From contig JBPESP010000002.1 in the NCBI GenBank assembly GCA_051710585.1, positions 372,001 through 436,000 on the forward strand: a DNA stretch of 64,000 nt, in the 5' to 3' direction. Below are positions 13,588 to 24,033 of the stretch, piece by piece. The position numbers were made by a program, and so were the translations under genes. The DNA comes from JBPESP01 sp051710585. GTDB lineage: Bacteria; Pseudomonadota; Gammaproteobacteria; Enterobacterales; Enterobacteriaceae. The notes under the pieces were generated by a model, which saw only the letters and a program-made list of their open reading frames with translations, did not search any database and was not told where the DNA came from. Each line of letters opens with the position of its first letter. Position 1 is the first letter of the stretch.

Positions 13588-13989
13588 GCACGACGAGAAA
13601 TGTCGCATCGATATCAGGACTTTTCCCACAGATAGGGTATTTTTTCCCTTTAAACTGCACACTAGACGTAGCGTTAAAGTATTTAACAAAGTAAGAAATG
13701 TGTTTTTAGGAACTATTTTAGTTAAATGTATACATTTTTATGACATAGCCACACATTTAACTTTCGATATTTCTCATTTTTTGCTCGTTAACAATAAATT
13801 TATACTATAATTACATAAGTTATTAACCTATTTTATAATCAGTGGCTACTGTGTTGTATCAGCTTGATCTACTATTCCTCAGCCACAAGAAGCATTTATA
13901 AGCTAATTAACATCATCGATAATAAAAGGAGAGTATATTGCTAAATTTCTCGGGACTAAGTTACTAATTTTCTTTGAAGGAAGGCTGAG

Positions 13990-14118
13990 GAAAACTTACC
14001 TATACTGGCATCCGGAAAATCCCGCACTTTCTCTTCCCGCTGATTGCACCTCTGTTCTTTGGCTATCTAGGCACCTTCATCAAATACCGTGTATTAAGTT
14101 AAGCCCTATCTGCCAAGC
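13990..14118 (+). pseudogene. glpF: glpF relic (glycerol facilitator, C-terminal part)
   Basis: Translating from 14013 gives RKIPHFLFPLIAPLFFGYLG and more. This lines up with the last membrane segment of E. coli GlpF (RDIPYFLVPLFGPIVGAIVG), and a stop follows at KYRVLS. GlpF is the aquaglyceroporin that lets glycerol cross the inner membrane. The position directly upstream of glpK on the same strand is that of the ancestral glpFK operon. The N-terminal part is not recognisable. The relic suggests glpK lost its operon partner and its original promoter context. Confidence 0.75.
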
Positions 14119-14245
14119 CAACTGAGCAGTGATAGAGAGAGTGATAAAGACTAATGACGGCGCCTTCACGCAGAGTCCACGCTACGCCTTACAAGCCAAA
14201 AGGTAATTTCTTTTATTGAACGTTTTAAATAGCGAGAAACTTTTA

Positions 14246-15751
14246 ATGCCATTAGAAAAAAAATATATCGTTGCACTCGATCAAGGAACCACCAGCTCAC
14301 GTGCGATAGCACTCGAACACGACGCCAACATTGTCAGTCTCTCTCAACGAGCATTTACCCAGATTTATCCAAAACCGGGCTGGGTAGAACATGACCCAAT
14401 GGAAATATGGGCCAGCCAGAGCTCGACTCTGCTGGAAGTGCTAGCTAAAGCGAATATCCGCCCCGATCAAATCGCCGGTATCGGCATCACCAACCAACGA
14501 GAAAGCGCCATAGTATGGGATAAAGAAAGCGGAAAACCTATCTATAACGCCATCGTGTGGCAGTGTCGCCGTACCACCGAAATCTGTGAGAAGCTAAAAC
14601 GCGATGGTTTCGAAGAGTATGTGCGCTACACCACAGGTTTGGTTATCGACCCATATTTTACCGGAACTAAGATTAAATGGATCCTCGACCATGTGTACGG
14701 TGCCAACAAGCGCGCTAAGCGCGGCGAATTACTGTGCGGCACCATCGATAGCTGGCTTATATGGAAAATGACCAAAGGACAAGTACATGTAACTGATTAC
14801 ACCAACGCCTCGCGGACTATGCTGTTTAACATCCATGAGCTAGAATGGGATGAACGCCTACTGAATATCCTCGATATTCCGCGCGCCATGCTACCAAAAG
14901 TACGACCTTCTTCGGAAATTTATGGCCAGACCAATATCGACGGCAAAGGCGGTACCTGTATTCCCATCGCCGGTATTGCAGGCGATCAACAGGCGGCGCT
15001 ATACGGCCAACTGTGCGTAACCCCCGGTACGGCAAAGAATACTTATGGCACCGGTTGCTTCTTACTGATGAATACCGGCACCAAAGCAATACAATCGCAC
15101 CATGGTCTTCTGACTACCATTGCCTGCGGACCGCATGGTGAGGTGAACTATGCACTAGAAGGGGCAGTTTTCATTGCGGGTGCAGCTATTCAATGGCTGC
15201 GCGATGAGATGAAACTGATGCACGACGTCGCCGACTCGGAATATTTTGCCAATAAAGTAAAAGATACAAACGGCGTATACGTAGTGCCGGCCTTTACCGG
15301 CCTCGGTGCCCCGTATTGGGATCCCTACGCTCGCGGTGCTATCTTCGGGATTACGCGTGGCACAAACGCCAACCACATCATTCGTGCGACGCTTGAGTCC
15401 ATCGCTTTCCAAACCCGCGATCTTATCGAATCCATGCAAGCTGATTTCGGCGAGCAGCTAAAAGCATTACGTGTTGATGGTGGCGCGGTAGCTAATAATT
15501 TCCTGATGCAGTTCCAGTCCGATATTTTAGGAACTCTCGTCGAACGGCCAGAAATCCGGGAAGTCACTGCCCTTGGCGCAGCTTATCTGGCAGGCCTAGC
15601 GGTCGGCTTCTGGAATGATCTAGAAGAGGTTCGCAGTAAAATGGTTATTGAACGTGAGTTCTACCCCGATATTGAAACCGTGGATCGTAATTATCGCTAT
15701 GAGAACTGGAAAAAAGCTGTAGCGCGGGTACGCCTGGGAAAAAAGAGATAA
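14246..15751 (+). CDS. glpK: Glycerol kinase
   Basis: Phosphorylates glycerol with ATP to sn-glycerol 3-phosphate, the substrate of PlsB encoded 3.4 kb downstream. The 501-residue product is nearly the length of E. coli GlpK (502). The N-terminal phosphate-binding loop DQGTTSSRA and the catalytic GDQQAALYGQ segment of the FGGY fold are intact, as are long conserved blocks such as VVPAFTGLGAPYWDPYARGA. I prefer the ATG at 14246 because the protein then begins MPLEKKYIVALDQG like its orthologues. A TTG in frame at 14216 would add ten unconserved residues. In the C-terminal IIA-Glc docking loop the zinc-binding Glu478 of E. coli appears as Asp (PDIETVDRN), so PTS control may be altered. This is inference. 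Downstream DNA is eroded; no glpX is visible. Confidence 0.97.
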   Translation: MPLEKKYIVALDQGTTSSRAIALEHDANIVSLSQRAFTQIYPKPGWVEHDPMEIWASQSSTLLEVLAKANIRPDQIAGIGITNQRESAIVWDKESGKPIYNAIVWQCRRTTEICEKLKRDGFEEYVRYTTGLVIDPYFTGTKIKWILDHVYGANKRAKRGELLCGTIDSWLIWKMTKGQVHVTDYTNASRTMLFNIHELEWDERLLNILDIPRAMLPKVRPSSEIYGQTNIDGKGGTCIPIAGIAGDQQAALYGQLCVTPGTAKNTYGTGCFLLMNTGTKAIQSHHGLLTTIACGPHGEVNYALEGAVFIAGAAIQWLRDEMKLMHDVADSEYFANKVKDTNGVYVVPAFTGLGAPYWDPYARGAIFGITRGTNANHIIRATLESIAFQTRDLIESMQADFGEQLKALRVDGGAVANNFLMQFQSDILGTLVERPEIREVTALGAAYLAGLAVGFWNDLEEVRSKMVIEREFYPDIETVDRNYRYENWKKAVARVRLGKKR

Positions 15752-16527
15752 AAGTTATTCAATTGCAAGAAGATCTAGCGCTTTATTGCCTATAAGTTTT
15801 TTTTAAAACATACGAGAGAGTTTTTTTGCTTTATCCATAGCAAAACAAAAGTTACTTGTCTTCTTCATTCCTCATTTTTTCTCTATAACTTATAGACTAC
15901 AATTTATAAAATACCTCTTACATGGTGGCAATTTAGAAAAGAAAGTGCAAGACTGTAAAAAAAGTACCAAAGACTACAACTGCCATTGAGCTAGCTCGCA
16001 TGCTACCTTCGCAGATATGCCAGCGGCGCTACTTACTGGCAGTATGTGGAAGTGATGTAGAGTCATACTCGCTTCAATCATCCCGTACTGTATAGTCAGG
16101 TATTCCATTATGAATGTGGGGGGGGTTGAATACCCTACGTTTCCTAAACAGCTATAACTTAGCTACTAAGTACGGGAGCTGACAGCCAACCAGTTTACAC
16201 CTTATCCTAATCTAGCTAAAATCTACCAGTGACTATTACATCACAGTTTATTAGCCGTAAAGAGTAAACAATAAGACTCAGACTTTGATAGGATTGAAAG
16301 ATCCCAAAAACACCTACGTATTACCCTGGATGTAAATCTTTATTTAATCCGACAAAGACCACCTTAGTCATCTTAGCGAATACCTGCTAAATCAGATCGT
16401 TGGCACCAATACTAAGATAGCGGTAGAGAAAACGCTGGGCCATACGGCACTGGTTCATATCTTCAAGCGCAATACCAGTTATAACTGGGTCAGTCAGGTG
16501 ATGGCCCTGTAACAACTGCGTGGTAAT

Positions 16528-16551
16528 TTTCACTTTGCTGGCAAAGTGAAA
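16528..16551. repeat. Perfect 11-bp fold-back within a coding relic
   Basis: TTTCACTTTGC pairs with its exact reverse complement across a 2-base spacer. It lies inside the unidentified coding relic of 16320-16560, so it is more likely a mutational product or coincidence than a regulatory element. Confidence 0.6.
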
Positions 16552-17289
16552 GCCTTATTGTAGATTTTAAAAGACAATCCTGTCATGAGTGTATATCATG
16601 ATTGAGGTCACGATAAGTATTCCCGATACCTTGTATCAAGCTCTTTAGTAATTAGATACTTCCATATGACAGCGACGCCGATAATAACAAGGTTATGGTG
16701 AATACCAATGTAATATATGCGCATTTACCAAAAACGGAGAGTACCATTCCGCCCCATATCATTCTCCCTGCTATAAAATAGCATAACCTTTAACGATCGC
16801 TGTCAGCAATAACGCGTCAATCATCCCGACTCAACGATACTAATATGCCCCCTTTCTCATGCTAAATAGCAGTACTCTCAAATTATTATCTTCAGTGCGC
16901 AGTGGATGAGTAACAGTTTTATAAAAAATTGTAGCTCTAGAGAGTACTAGAAAACATATCCAGCTTGTTTCCAGCCGGCATATTTTTTGCTTGCACAAGA
17001 CACATCATCCCCCACCGATATGGCAAACTGACGACGAGAGGAATCGTAAACACAGAAACTGAGTGACACCATCTTATCACAGAATTTTCTACCCATTTCG
17101 TAATCGTAGAAAGATTAACATCTATGCCTTTACTGCTTGTACAGCGGTATAATGTTACTCTAAAACCAGTCAGGCAGATTCACGTCTAAATTCAAGATTT
17201 AAAAGTTCTTCTTTCATTAAAGAAACCCAATATTCTTCTGAGGTTAAGAATATCATCTCTATTCAAGTAGCTAAATTTAGTATCTCGTT

Positions 17290-17400
17290 GTAATTAAATG
17301 AAAAGTCTAATAAAGGCTCCTAGGAGTTATTTTTTAAATCTACTCAAAGTAGATTCATTCAAATCTAAAATTTAGTGCAAAAATAATTTTTACCCATTTT
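17290..17400 (-). repeat. Dispersed non-coding repeat, copy 2
   Basis: Read on the minus strand, this carries TTGCACTAAATTTTAGATT, then TTGAATGA, then a GAGTAGATTTAAAAAATA block and ACTCCTAGGAGCC. The same blocks follow each other at 23540-23640 (ACTAAATTCTGAATTTGAATGACT, then GAGCAGATTTAAGAATA, then ACTCCATTAGGC). No frame is open. Confidence 0.55.
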
Positions 17401-19110
17401 TTATGACAAATCCAGAGATGATTATCACTCCAGATACTTCATTTTTATTTATATTGTAACTTCTTTATAAGATAGTTTATGAATTACTCTGTATCCTAGC
17501 CTGAATCTGTAGATTTAGCTAAATAAGGCTAAAATGATGTTAGCTATCATGGTTCAAATAAATTATAACAGTAGTTTCTATCACCGTGGATTTTATTAGA
17601 TAATTTTATAAAATAACCTGCTGTGAGCAGCAGGTATCAAAATAAGACCTTCTAAAAACAGATGGAAATTACTAGTCAGTTTATCAGCAAGACTGTAAAA
17701 TATATCTAAAAAAAATCCCTAAAACTCACCCTAAAACTCACTATGATCAACCCTTATCCATTTAAATATGATACAGCATCATCCATGACCATTTTATCTA
17801 GTGAGTTAATTGGTGATATGTCACAATATTTGACATATCTATTGAACCTTGTTTACAGAAGGATTTAATAGTTAGTTAGTGCACACATATAAAAGGTATT
17901 GCTTGTGTAACCAAGGTTAACACGTCGTATCAAAGAAACAGGTTCCTTCATGACCCAATACTGACTGGTTTATGATTCACACTAAACATGCAACTTCCAA
18001 CCTAAGACCTGTGTCTGTTCTGTTTTTTTTATTTACCGTAAAACAACATAATGATGTAAGCAATGAACCATTTTCCTTTTTAATAAAGGGAGTATGTTTC
18101 ATTTCAGCTATACGTTGTTTTATCAACAACAGCACAAAACAGTTTTCCTACATGCAAGCAGGGGTAGCAGATAGCTATAAAGACCACTTCATCTATATAA
18201 CAGAGGAGGTGGCAGCTAATAAAGTTTTTTATCCAGATAAAAGGAGACCAAATTAACAGCGTGCATTGTGATAGCGCGTACACGGCATTCTCGCTTATTT
18301 TAATTTACTTTCTAATGGCATTTACCATGCTAATTTTAATCTATGAGAGAAAAAGAAGACAAAAATGGCATCTGCCATCTTCCAAAATAAACCCATGGAA
18401 CAGGTAATGTCTGCTAACTTTGTTTAGGATAATCAATGCGAGAAACATCCATCTTAACCAGTATCATGAACTAGCCCAGGTATCAAGGTGACACCATTTA
18501 CGATCTCTATTATTATAATATATAAGGCAAGATTTGCCGTAGATCGGATGGGTTAAAAGAACATGCTCAACGATACCAATGGTGACCGTCACGAAACTGG
18601 CATTTTATTAAGGGAGAGAATTAACCCGGCACAGCGCGAATAAGTCAAGAGTGTAAGGCCATAGATGGACTTTTTATCTATGGCTGCTACCTTAGAGTAG
18701 CAAGATTATTATCATAATGCCTGATTCAGGCAGCAGGGAGCGTCCTTTATTTTATAAAGTATTTCTGAAAAAAATATCCAGGTCATTATCAATTTAAAAC
18801 TGAAAAAGCGAATAAAGTGTCATTCACGATAATATAGATACCTCGCCGTTGCGTTGCAGCAACGCGCCTTGCAAAAGTATAAAAAAGTGACGGTATTTAT
18901 ACCGTGTTTAGATACTCCTGGAGCATTTATAAACCGCCAGAACAGACCACCGGAAGTATCAAAAAAAATCGAACCCACAGCAGGTATAATTTTTGCACGA
19001 GATATAGCAGCAACCGCAACTGTGGCCTCGAATGGTAGATACTGCTACAGAGTAGCCACAGGGTTTCTAGTATCTTGTATCTTATTGCTAAGAAGAGGCT
19101 TCAGATAGAT

Positions 19111-21552
19111 ATGTCAAGTTGGCGTAGAATTTATGATATCTTATTAAATTTAGCGTTAAAGTTACTGGTAAAAAGTAAAATCATTCCGGCTGATCCGCGC
19201 GCTGAAGTTGGCCTTGATCCTAGACAGCCCATGATGTATGTGCTACCCTACAATTCCAAAACAGACCTGTTTACCCTGCGTATACAATGCCTAAAACAGG
19301 GTTTACCAGACCCACTAACACCGCTTAATATCGACGGTGTCACTCTACCGCGTTATGTCTTTATTCATGACAGACCGCGCGCACTGACGTGGTATGCAAA
19401 AAAGTTACAATCCATTTCGCTGTTTCATCACTACCTTGATCTGCACCACTCCAATCCTGAGCTGGACGTACAGTTAGTCGCGGTGTCAATTATGTTTGGT
19501 CGTTCACCTGGCAGAGAGTCGCAAACATCACAGTCGGCACCACAGTTGCGTTCGTTAAGCAGTATCGGAAAGTTCTTTGCAGTACTATGGCTTGGGCGCG
19601 ATAGTTTCGTGCGATTTTCACGGCCCCTATCGTTACGCTATATAGCCACAAAGCACGGTACCGATAAATCTATCGCAAAAAAACTAGTTCGAGTAGCACG
19701 TATTCATTTTGCTCGGCAACGGCTAGTGACTGCGGGGCCACGCCTACCGGTACGCCAGGATTTATTTAATAAACTTCTAGCATCTAAAGCCATTGAAAAA
19801 GCAGTTGAGGATGAGGCGCACAGCAAGAAGATCTCGGTAGAAAAGGCGCAACAAAATGCGATTAAACTTATGGAGGAAATCGCTGCTGATTTCTCATATG
19901 AAGCTATTCGCCTCTCCGATCGGATTCTTGGCTGGACCTGGAACCGCCTGTATCAAGGGCTACATGTACGCAACGCTGAACGGGTGCGTCAGCTAGCTGA
20001 AGAAGGGCATGAGATTGTTTATGTGCCATGCCACCGCAGTCATATGGATTATCTCCTTCTTTCCTATGTGCTTTACCATCAAGAGCTGGTGCCGCCACAT
20101 ATTGCCGCTGGCATTAATCTTAATTTCTGGCCGGCAGGGCCAATTTTCCGCCGTTTGGGTGCATTTTTTATTCGCCGCACGTTTAAAGGCAACAAGCTTT
20201 ATTCCACGATTTTCCGAGAATACCTGGGCGAATTATTCACACGCGGCTATTCAGTAGAATATTTCGTTGAAGGTGGCCGTTCCCGTACAGGACGCTTGCT
20301 GGAGCCGAAAACCGGAACGCTGACCATGACTATCCAGGCCATGTTGCGCGGTATCAAGCGTCCTATTACGCTAGTACCGATTTATATCGGCTATGAACAT
20401 GTCATGGAAGTGGCGACTTATGCCAAAGAATTGCGCGGTGCGGATAAAGAAAAAGAAGGACTTTGGCAAATGATGCACGGATTGTGTAAACTGCGCAATC
20501 TTGGCCAGGGTTATGTCAACTTTGGCGAACCCCTACCCCTGGCGACCTGGCTATCACAACAGGTGCCTCAGTGGCGCGATACTGTCGATAATACAATAGA
20601 AACACCACGTCCCGCCTGGTTGGCGCCGGCAGTGAACAAGATTGCTATCACCCTTATGATGCGTATAAACAACGCTGCTGCAGCTAACGCTATCAATTTG
20701 TGTTCTAGCGTGCTGCTGGCTTCTCGCCAGCGCTCGCTTACTCGCCCCCAGATGCTGATACAACTATCCTGCTATCTTGAAATACTTCGCAATGTGCCTT
20801 ATGCGCCAGATGTAACAGTACCCGATCTAACGCCGGAGGCATTGTTAACCCATGCACTAGCGATGAATAAGTTCACTATTGTGCATGACACCATCGGTGA
20901 TATCATCTGCTTATCACGCGATCAGAGCGTGTTAATGACCTATTATCGCAATAATATTCAGCATCTCTTAATTCTGCCATCACTGGTGGCAAGTATCATT
21001 TTAAGCCATCCTGGGATCGAGCACGCCTGGCTGCAACAGCGAGTCACGCTTCTCTATCCGCTGTTAAAAGCAGAGCTATTTATGCGGTATTGCAAGCAAG
21101 AGTTACTGTTAGTTATCGATAACCTCATCGCCGAACTGACGCGTCAAAAGCTAGTAGACGTAAGGGATACACGGCTATATCCGGCGCAAACGTGTATACA
21201 TGTTTTGCAACTGCTGGCCGAAAATGTCAGCGAGACGCTGCAGCGATATGCTATTACCTTTTTATTATTAAGCAGCAATCCGCAGCTTAACCACGCAACG
21301 CTGGAGAAAGAGAGTCGCATTATGGCTCAGCGGCTATCGGTACTACACGGCATTAACGCGCCGGAATTTTTTGATAAAGCAGTCTTCTCAACACTGGTAG
21401 CGACACTGCGTGCTGAAGAATATATCAGCGACACCGACGATGCCATTGACGAAAAGATTAGTGAGATGTGCGATATTCTAAGTCAATTAATCACTCCTGA
21501 CGTGCTTTGCACCATTGAAAGTGCTAGGTTAATGGCAAAAAAGACCGTCTAG
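19111..21552 (+). CDS. plsB: Glycerol-3-phosphate acyltransferase
   Basis: Inner-membrane enzyme that acylates position 1 of sn-glycerol 3-phosphate, the committed step of phospholipid synthesis. The 813-residue product matches E. coli PlsB (about 807) from end to end. The acyltransferase motif HRSHMD has His308 and Asp313, the counterparts of the catalytic His306 and Asp311. The GRSRTGR and PITLVPIYIGYE motifs further along are also intact. I chose the ATG at 19111 because the protein then begins MSSWRRIYDILLNL like its orthologues (MSGWPRIYYKLLNL). An in-frame ATG at 19075 would add 12 unconserved residues. An AAGAGGC stretch upstream may be the ribosome site. The ubiA relic is convergent downstream, as in E. 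coli. With glpK it forms a glycerol-to-phospholipid route. Confidence 0.97.
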   Translation: MSSWRRIYDILLNLALKLLVKSKIIPADPRAEVGLDPRQPMMYVLPYNSKTDLFTLRIQCLKQGLPDPLTPLNIDGVTLPRYVFIHDRPRALTWYAKKLQSISLFHHYLDLHHSNPELDVQLVAVSIMFGRSPGRESQTSQSAPQLRSLSSIGKFFAVLWLGRDSFVRFSRPLSLRYIATKHGTDKSIAKKLVRVARIHFARQRLVTAGPRLPVRQDLFNKLLASKAIEKAVEDEAHSKKISVEKAQQNAIKLMEEIAADFSYEAIRLSDRILGWTWNRLYQGLHVRNAERVRQLAEEGHEIVYVPCHRSHMDYLLLSYVLYHQELVPPHIAAGINLNFWPAGPIFRRLGAFFIRRTFKGNKLYSTIFREYLGELFTRGYSVEYFVEGGRSRTGRLLEPKTGTLTMTIQAMLRGIKRPITLVPIYIGYEHVMEVATYAKELRGADKEKEGLWQMMHGLCKLRNLGQGYVNFGEPLPLATWLSQQVPQWRDTVDNTIETPRPAWLAPAVNKIAITLMMRINNAAAANAINLCSSVLLASRQRSLTRPQMLIQLSCYLEILRNVPYAPDVTVPDLTPEALLTHALAMNKFTIVHDTIGDIICLSRDQSVLMTYYRNNIQHLLILPSLVASIILSHPGIEHAWLQQRVTLLYPLLKAELFMRYCKQELLLVIDNLIAELTRQKLVDVRDTRLYPAQTCIHVLQLLAENVSETLQRYAITFLLLSSNPQLNHATLEKESRIMAQRLSVLHGINAPEFFDKAVFSTLVATLRAEEYISDTDDAIDEKISEMCDILSQLITPDVLCTIESARLMAKKTV

Positions 21553-21909
21553 TGCAACTAGTGCAACTTTGCTAGCGGAATAGCGACTACGCTAAGATTT
21601 ACACTCCGTAGCTAGGCTTATAGTATTAATATCACCTTTCTAAACATCTTTGCCGACGCTAATCACTGATGATGTTATTTTAATAGGCACTAGTGAGATC
21701 TACCTAAAGACCGGAAAACTTGCTGGCACAAACAAGTACCGGGCAGAAAGCGCAATGAAGTGTATTTTAGACAAGGGTTAGTGAGGTAGTAAACTCAATA
21801 AAATACCGATAAAATAAGCATCCCGACAAAATTATTGTTTAAAATGCCCGGAAGTAAGCATTCCGTTCACGGGTGGCGATAAGCTTTTACTGCCGAAGGA
21901 ATAATCCTG

Positions 21910-22575
21910 AAGCGGCCGCCAGATCTAGATAATAGATCCTGCCAAGTCCAACCTGCTAGGCGATAACGCCCAGCAGAAGTAACGTCGCTAATTGAAGAAA
22001 TTTAATGATAAAATTATTAAAACGCCCAAAATAGAATAACAGTAAATTTAACGCCCTATGCACAGATCATCATTCAGATCCACCATGGCATATTAAGTAT
22101 CATAAGCCACCGTCCAGGTAATATTCGCCAGGAACAGCAACCAACATATTAAAGGTAAAACTTAGTGAACGCCATCGGTATCGACTAGCCAAACGCCACA
22201 CCCAGCACTAGCATTAGCACTAGCTGCAGCAAATACCTATACCGCTTTATATAAACGAGTGTAGGCAGGCTAACATCCAGAGCACACCGAACAACAGTTT
22301 CACTTCTTTTTTTCACTTATCGCGCAGCTAAGCAATGGCAGGGCAAGTACGTTGAATATAACTATCTAATTTATGGTCCGCATAATAATTTATCACACAG
22401 CTGGTGGTTGCATGCATGAAAGACAGCTATAATGAACACCGTTAATATTCCAAACACGGGTATAGCTCTATTACCCACTAGCCATATTAAAATCTATAAG
22501 GTCGGCCACAGCAAGAGGAGTAATAGGTTGATCGATTCGCATCAAACAGTACCACGCCTGCCATCTATCCTATGT
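21910..22575 (-). pseudogene. ubiA: ubiA relic (4-hydroxybenzoate polyprenyltransferase)
   Basis: UbiA attaches the polyprenyl tail to 4-hydroxybenzoate in ubiquinone synthesis. The minus strand reads WQAWYCLMRIDQPI near the start (compare the YCRLMRIDRPIG start of orthologues). Further on it reads WLLFLANITWTVAYDT, a stop in place of Gln, then YAMVDLNDDL, matching [26 protein letters not shown], the Asp-rich motif region. After it comes LLFYFGRFNNFIIKFLQLA, matching the ILFGQYDKLIIGILQIG stretch. Stops and frameshifts break the rest, and it is shorter than the roughly 290 codons of ubiA. Convergent orientation to plsB matches E. coli order. The gene is dead. Confidence 0.85.
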
Positions 22576-22785
22576 TAGATTATGATCCAACAGAGTTCTC
22601 CTTATACTTTTTTTGTAGAGCCATTGCTGATATTGATATACAGCGGACAGTTGAGTTAAAATACTTCCATCAATAGTAAACAATTGCGCCTCAAGAAACC
22701 ACAGGTAAGGCACGCCTCGCCTATAATCTTTGCTAACTTGCCTCTGAGTTATATAACGTCTTACGACGGCGTCGGGTGGCACCAT
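22576..22785 (-). pseudogene. Possible ubiC C-terminal relic
   Basis: Directly upstream of the ubiA relic on the minus strand a frame reads RRGVPYLWFLEAQLF. This is reminiscent of the last part of chorismate lyase (RLSGKPLLLTELFLP), and in E. coli ubiC precedes ubiA. The remaining text has no convincing similarity, so I call this only a possibility based mainly on position. Confidence 0.35.
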
Positions 22786-23371
22786 AGCAATTTATATTCC
22801 TAGGTTCAGTACCAGCGCAGTTAAACAAGAACGGCTATAATTATACAGTATTACCTCCCGGAGCCAGAATCACCCACAATCTGCCAATAGTGCCGCCCCA
22901 CTTCGATCTAGGCGAGGCTAAACCATTGACGATAACGCCGGATGCAGATTTTATCGCAATCCTTTTAAAACATTGAAGTTATTGACTGTGCTCAGTTAGA
23001 GCTAGTTTTGCATAAAGTCATCATTGCACCGCACTGATGGCTATTGGCAACCAGTGGATAAAATCAAATAGCGCCATTATGTCCTGACTCTGAATAGAGT
23101 TTACGCTCCCTCTATTCACAGAATTCATTGTAGCCCAGAGCCTTCGCCTATTGACAATCCCATGGATATAATTCAGCACTTCATGCACACACCACGAGCT
23201 ACAGTAGCCGGCAACGATAAAAAATAGACGCACGCAGGGATAAAAAAAAGCAGCGCATTGAGAATTATTCTATCGGAAAAAGACTTTACAGAAGAGACAT
23301 ATGTAATGGCCTACTAAATTTAACAATTTAGGTTAAAGTAATATTCTTACCACGAAATCTTTGTGAAGTTT

Positions 23372-24033
23372 TAATTATTTATAAACTCTTAAGTTAAACA
23401 ATGAGTTAAGTGTAAGTATTTAAATAGCATGCCCTGGATATATTTTATAAACTCTTAAGTTAAACAATGAGTTAAGTGTAAGTATTTAAATAGCATGCCC
23501 TGGATATATTTTATAAACTCTGTACTCATTAAAAAAGTAAAAAATGATTTTCTATACTAAATTCTGAATTTGAATGACTGGGTTTGAGCAGATTTAAGAA
23601 TATTTCTCTAAAGGAAACTCCATTAGGCTTCTCCTCGTTTATCGACTAAATCTTACTAATTGCAATCACTACTTTTGAGTCTATTTGAAAAAAATAAAAA
23701 GCCAGTCTAGGCTGACGTATTTCTTACATGGAATACTCTACAAGAGAGTACAAAAGATGGTTCCATGCCTCTATTCCATACCTCTAATTGAATAATTATG
23801 TAATGTTGAGAAGGATAAAACCCATTTAGTTTCAGTAGCTCTAACCCTTCTATTACCTATTAGTTAAGGCAGGCGAAAAATTTCTCTATTCATATCGGAA
23901 ATTACTTATTTTCTTTTGTATTTTACAATTATGCGACTATACACCAATGGCTCCTGCTCAAGCGTGAAGTAGAAAGCCTTGACCCGATGCTATAAAAAGA
24001 TTGTTGAGGCGCGCATGATGCTGGTACAAGCAG
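23372..24033. repeat. Large inverted repeat, left arm
   Basis: About 660 bases, repeated in inverted orientation at 26688-27280. Apart from one 66-base tandem duplication and a few substitutions near the outer end, the two arms agree almost base for base. One difference is visible across the inner stretch (TTTTCTTTTG against TTTTATTTTG). The arm is non-coding. It includes a member of the dispersed repeat at its outer side, and at its inner end a codon-like relic (LLKREVESLDPML) that I cannot identify. Similarity stops sharply at 24033. Confidence 0.9.
23381..23520. repeat. 66-bp tandem duplication in the left arm
   Basis: The unit beginning ATAAACTCTTAAGTTAAACA at 23381 recurs exactly at 23447, and a third partial copy (ATAAACTC) starts at 23513. 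The right arm has a single copy of the unit, with TGCATATA where the left arm has CCCTGGATATA. The duplication therefore arose after the arms separated, or was lost from the right arm. Confidence 0.9.

Larger units (their letters stand above)
7319..13989. other. Eroded DNA between tag and the glpF relic
   Basis: No intact gene is supported. Short frames (for example 10078-10362 on plus, 12497-12724 on minus) may be fragments of ancestral proteins but match no family I know. Contents worth recording are hairpins at 8224-8258, 9224-9257 and 13555-13587, a hexanucleotide tandem repeat at 9651-9678, a copy of the dispersed non-coding repeat at about 11175-11330, a 22-bp palindrome at 13193-13214, and AT-rich blocks around 11200-11500 and 13100-13560. 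A run of eight C lies near 8204-8211. Confidence 0.65.
15752..19110. other. Eroded DNA between glpK and plsB
   Basis: No intact gene. A relic of an unidentified protein-coding gene is visible on plus around 16320-16560, where an almost open frame reads KTLGHTALVHIFKRNTSYNW and continues past stops; I cannot name it. A minus-strand copy of the dispersed repeat sits at about 17290-17400. Hairpins occur at 16528-16551 (11-bp stem, 2-base loop), 17616-17635 (8 bp) and 18659-18683 (8 bp). In E. coli the gene divergent from plsB is dgkA; I looked for DgkA-like text on the minus strand and could not confirm it. The frame at 17972-18256 has no recognisable relatives. Confidence 0.6.

Noticed and set aside
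14826..15567. Minus-strand open frames inside glpK
   Set aside because: They are antisense shadows of a strongly conserved gene and match no protein family.
17972..18256. 94-codon frame upstream of plsB as dgkA
   Set aside because: Wrong strand for dgkA in this order and lacking the GLRAAWINEAAF-type DgkA motifs.
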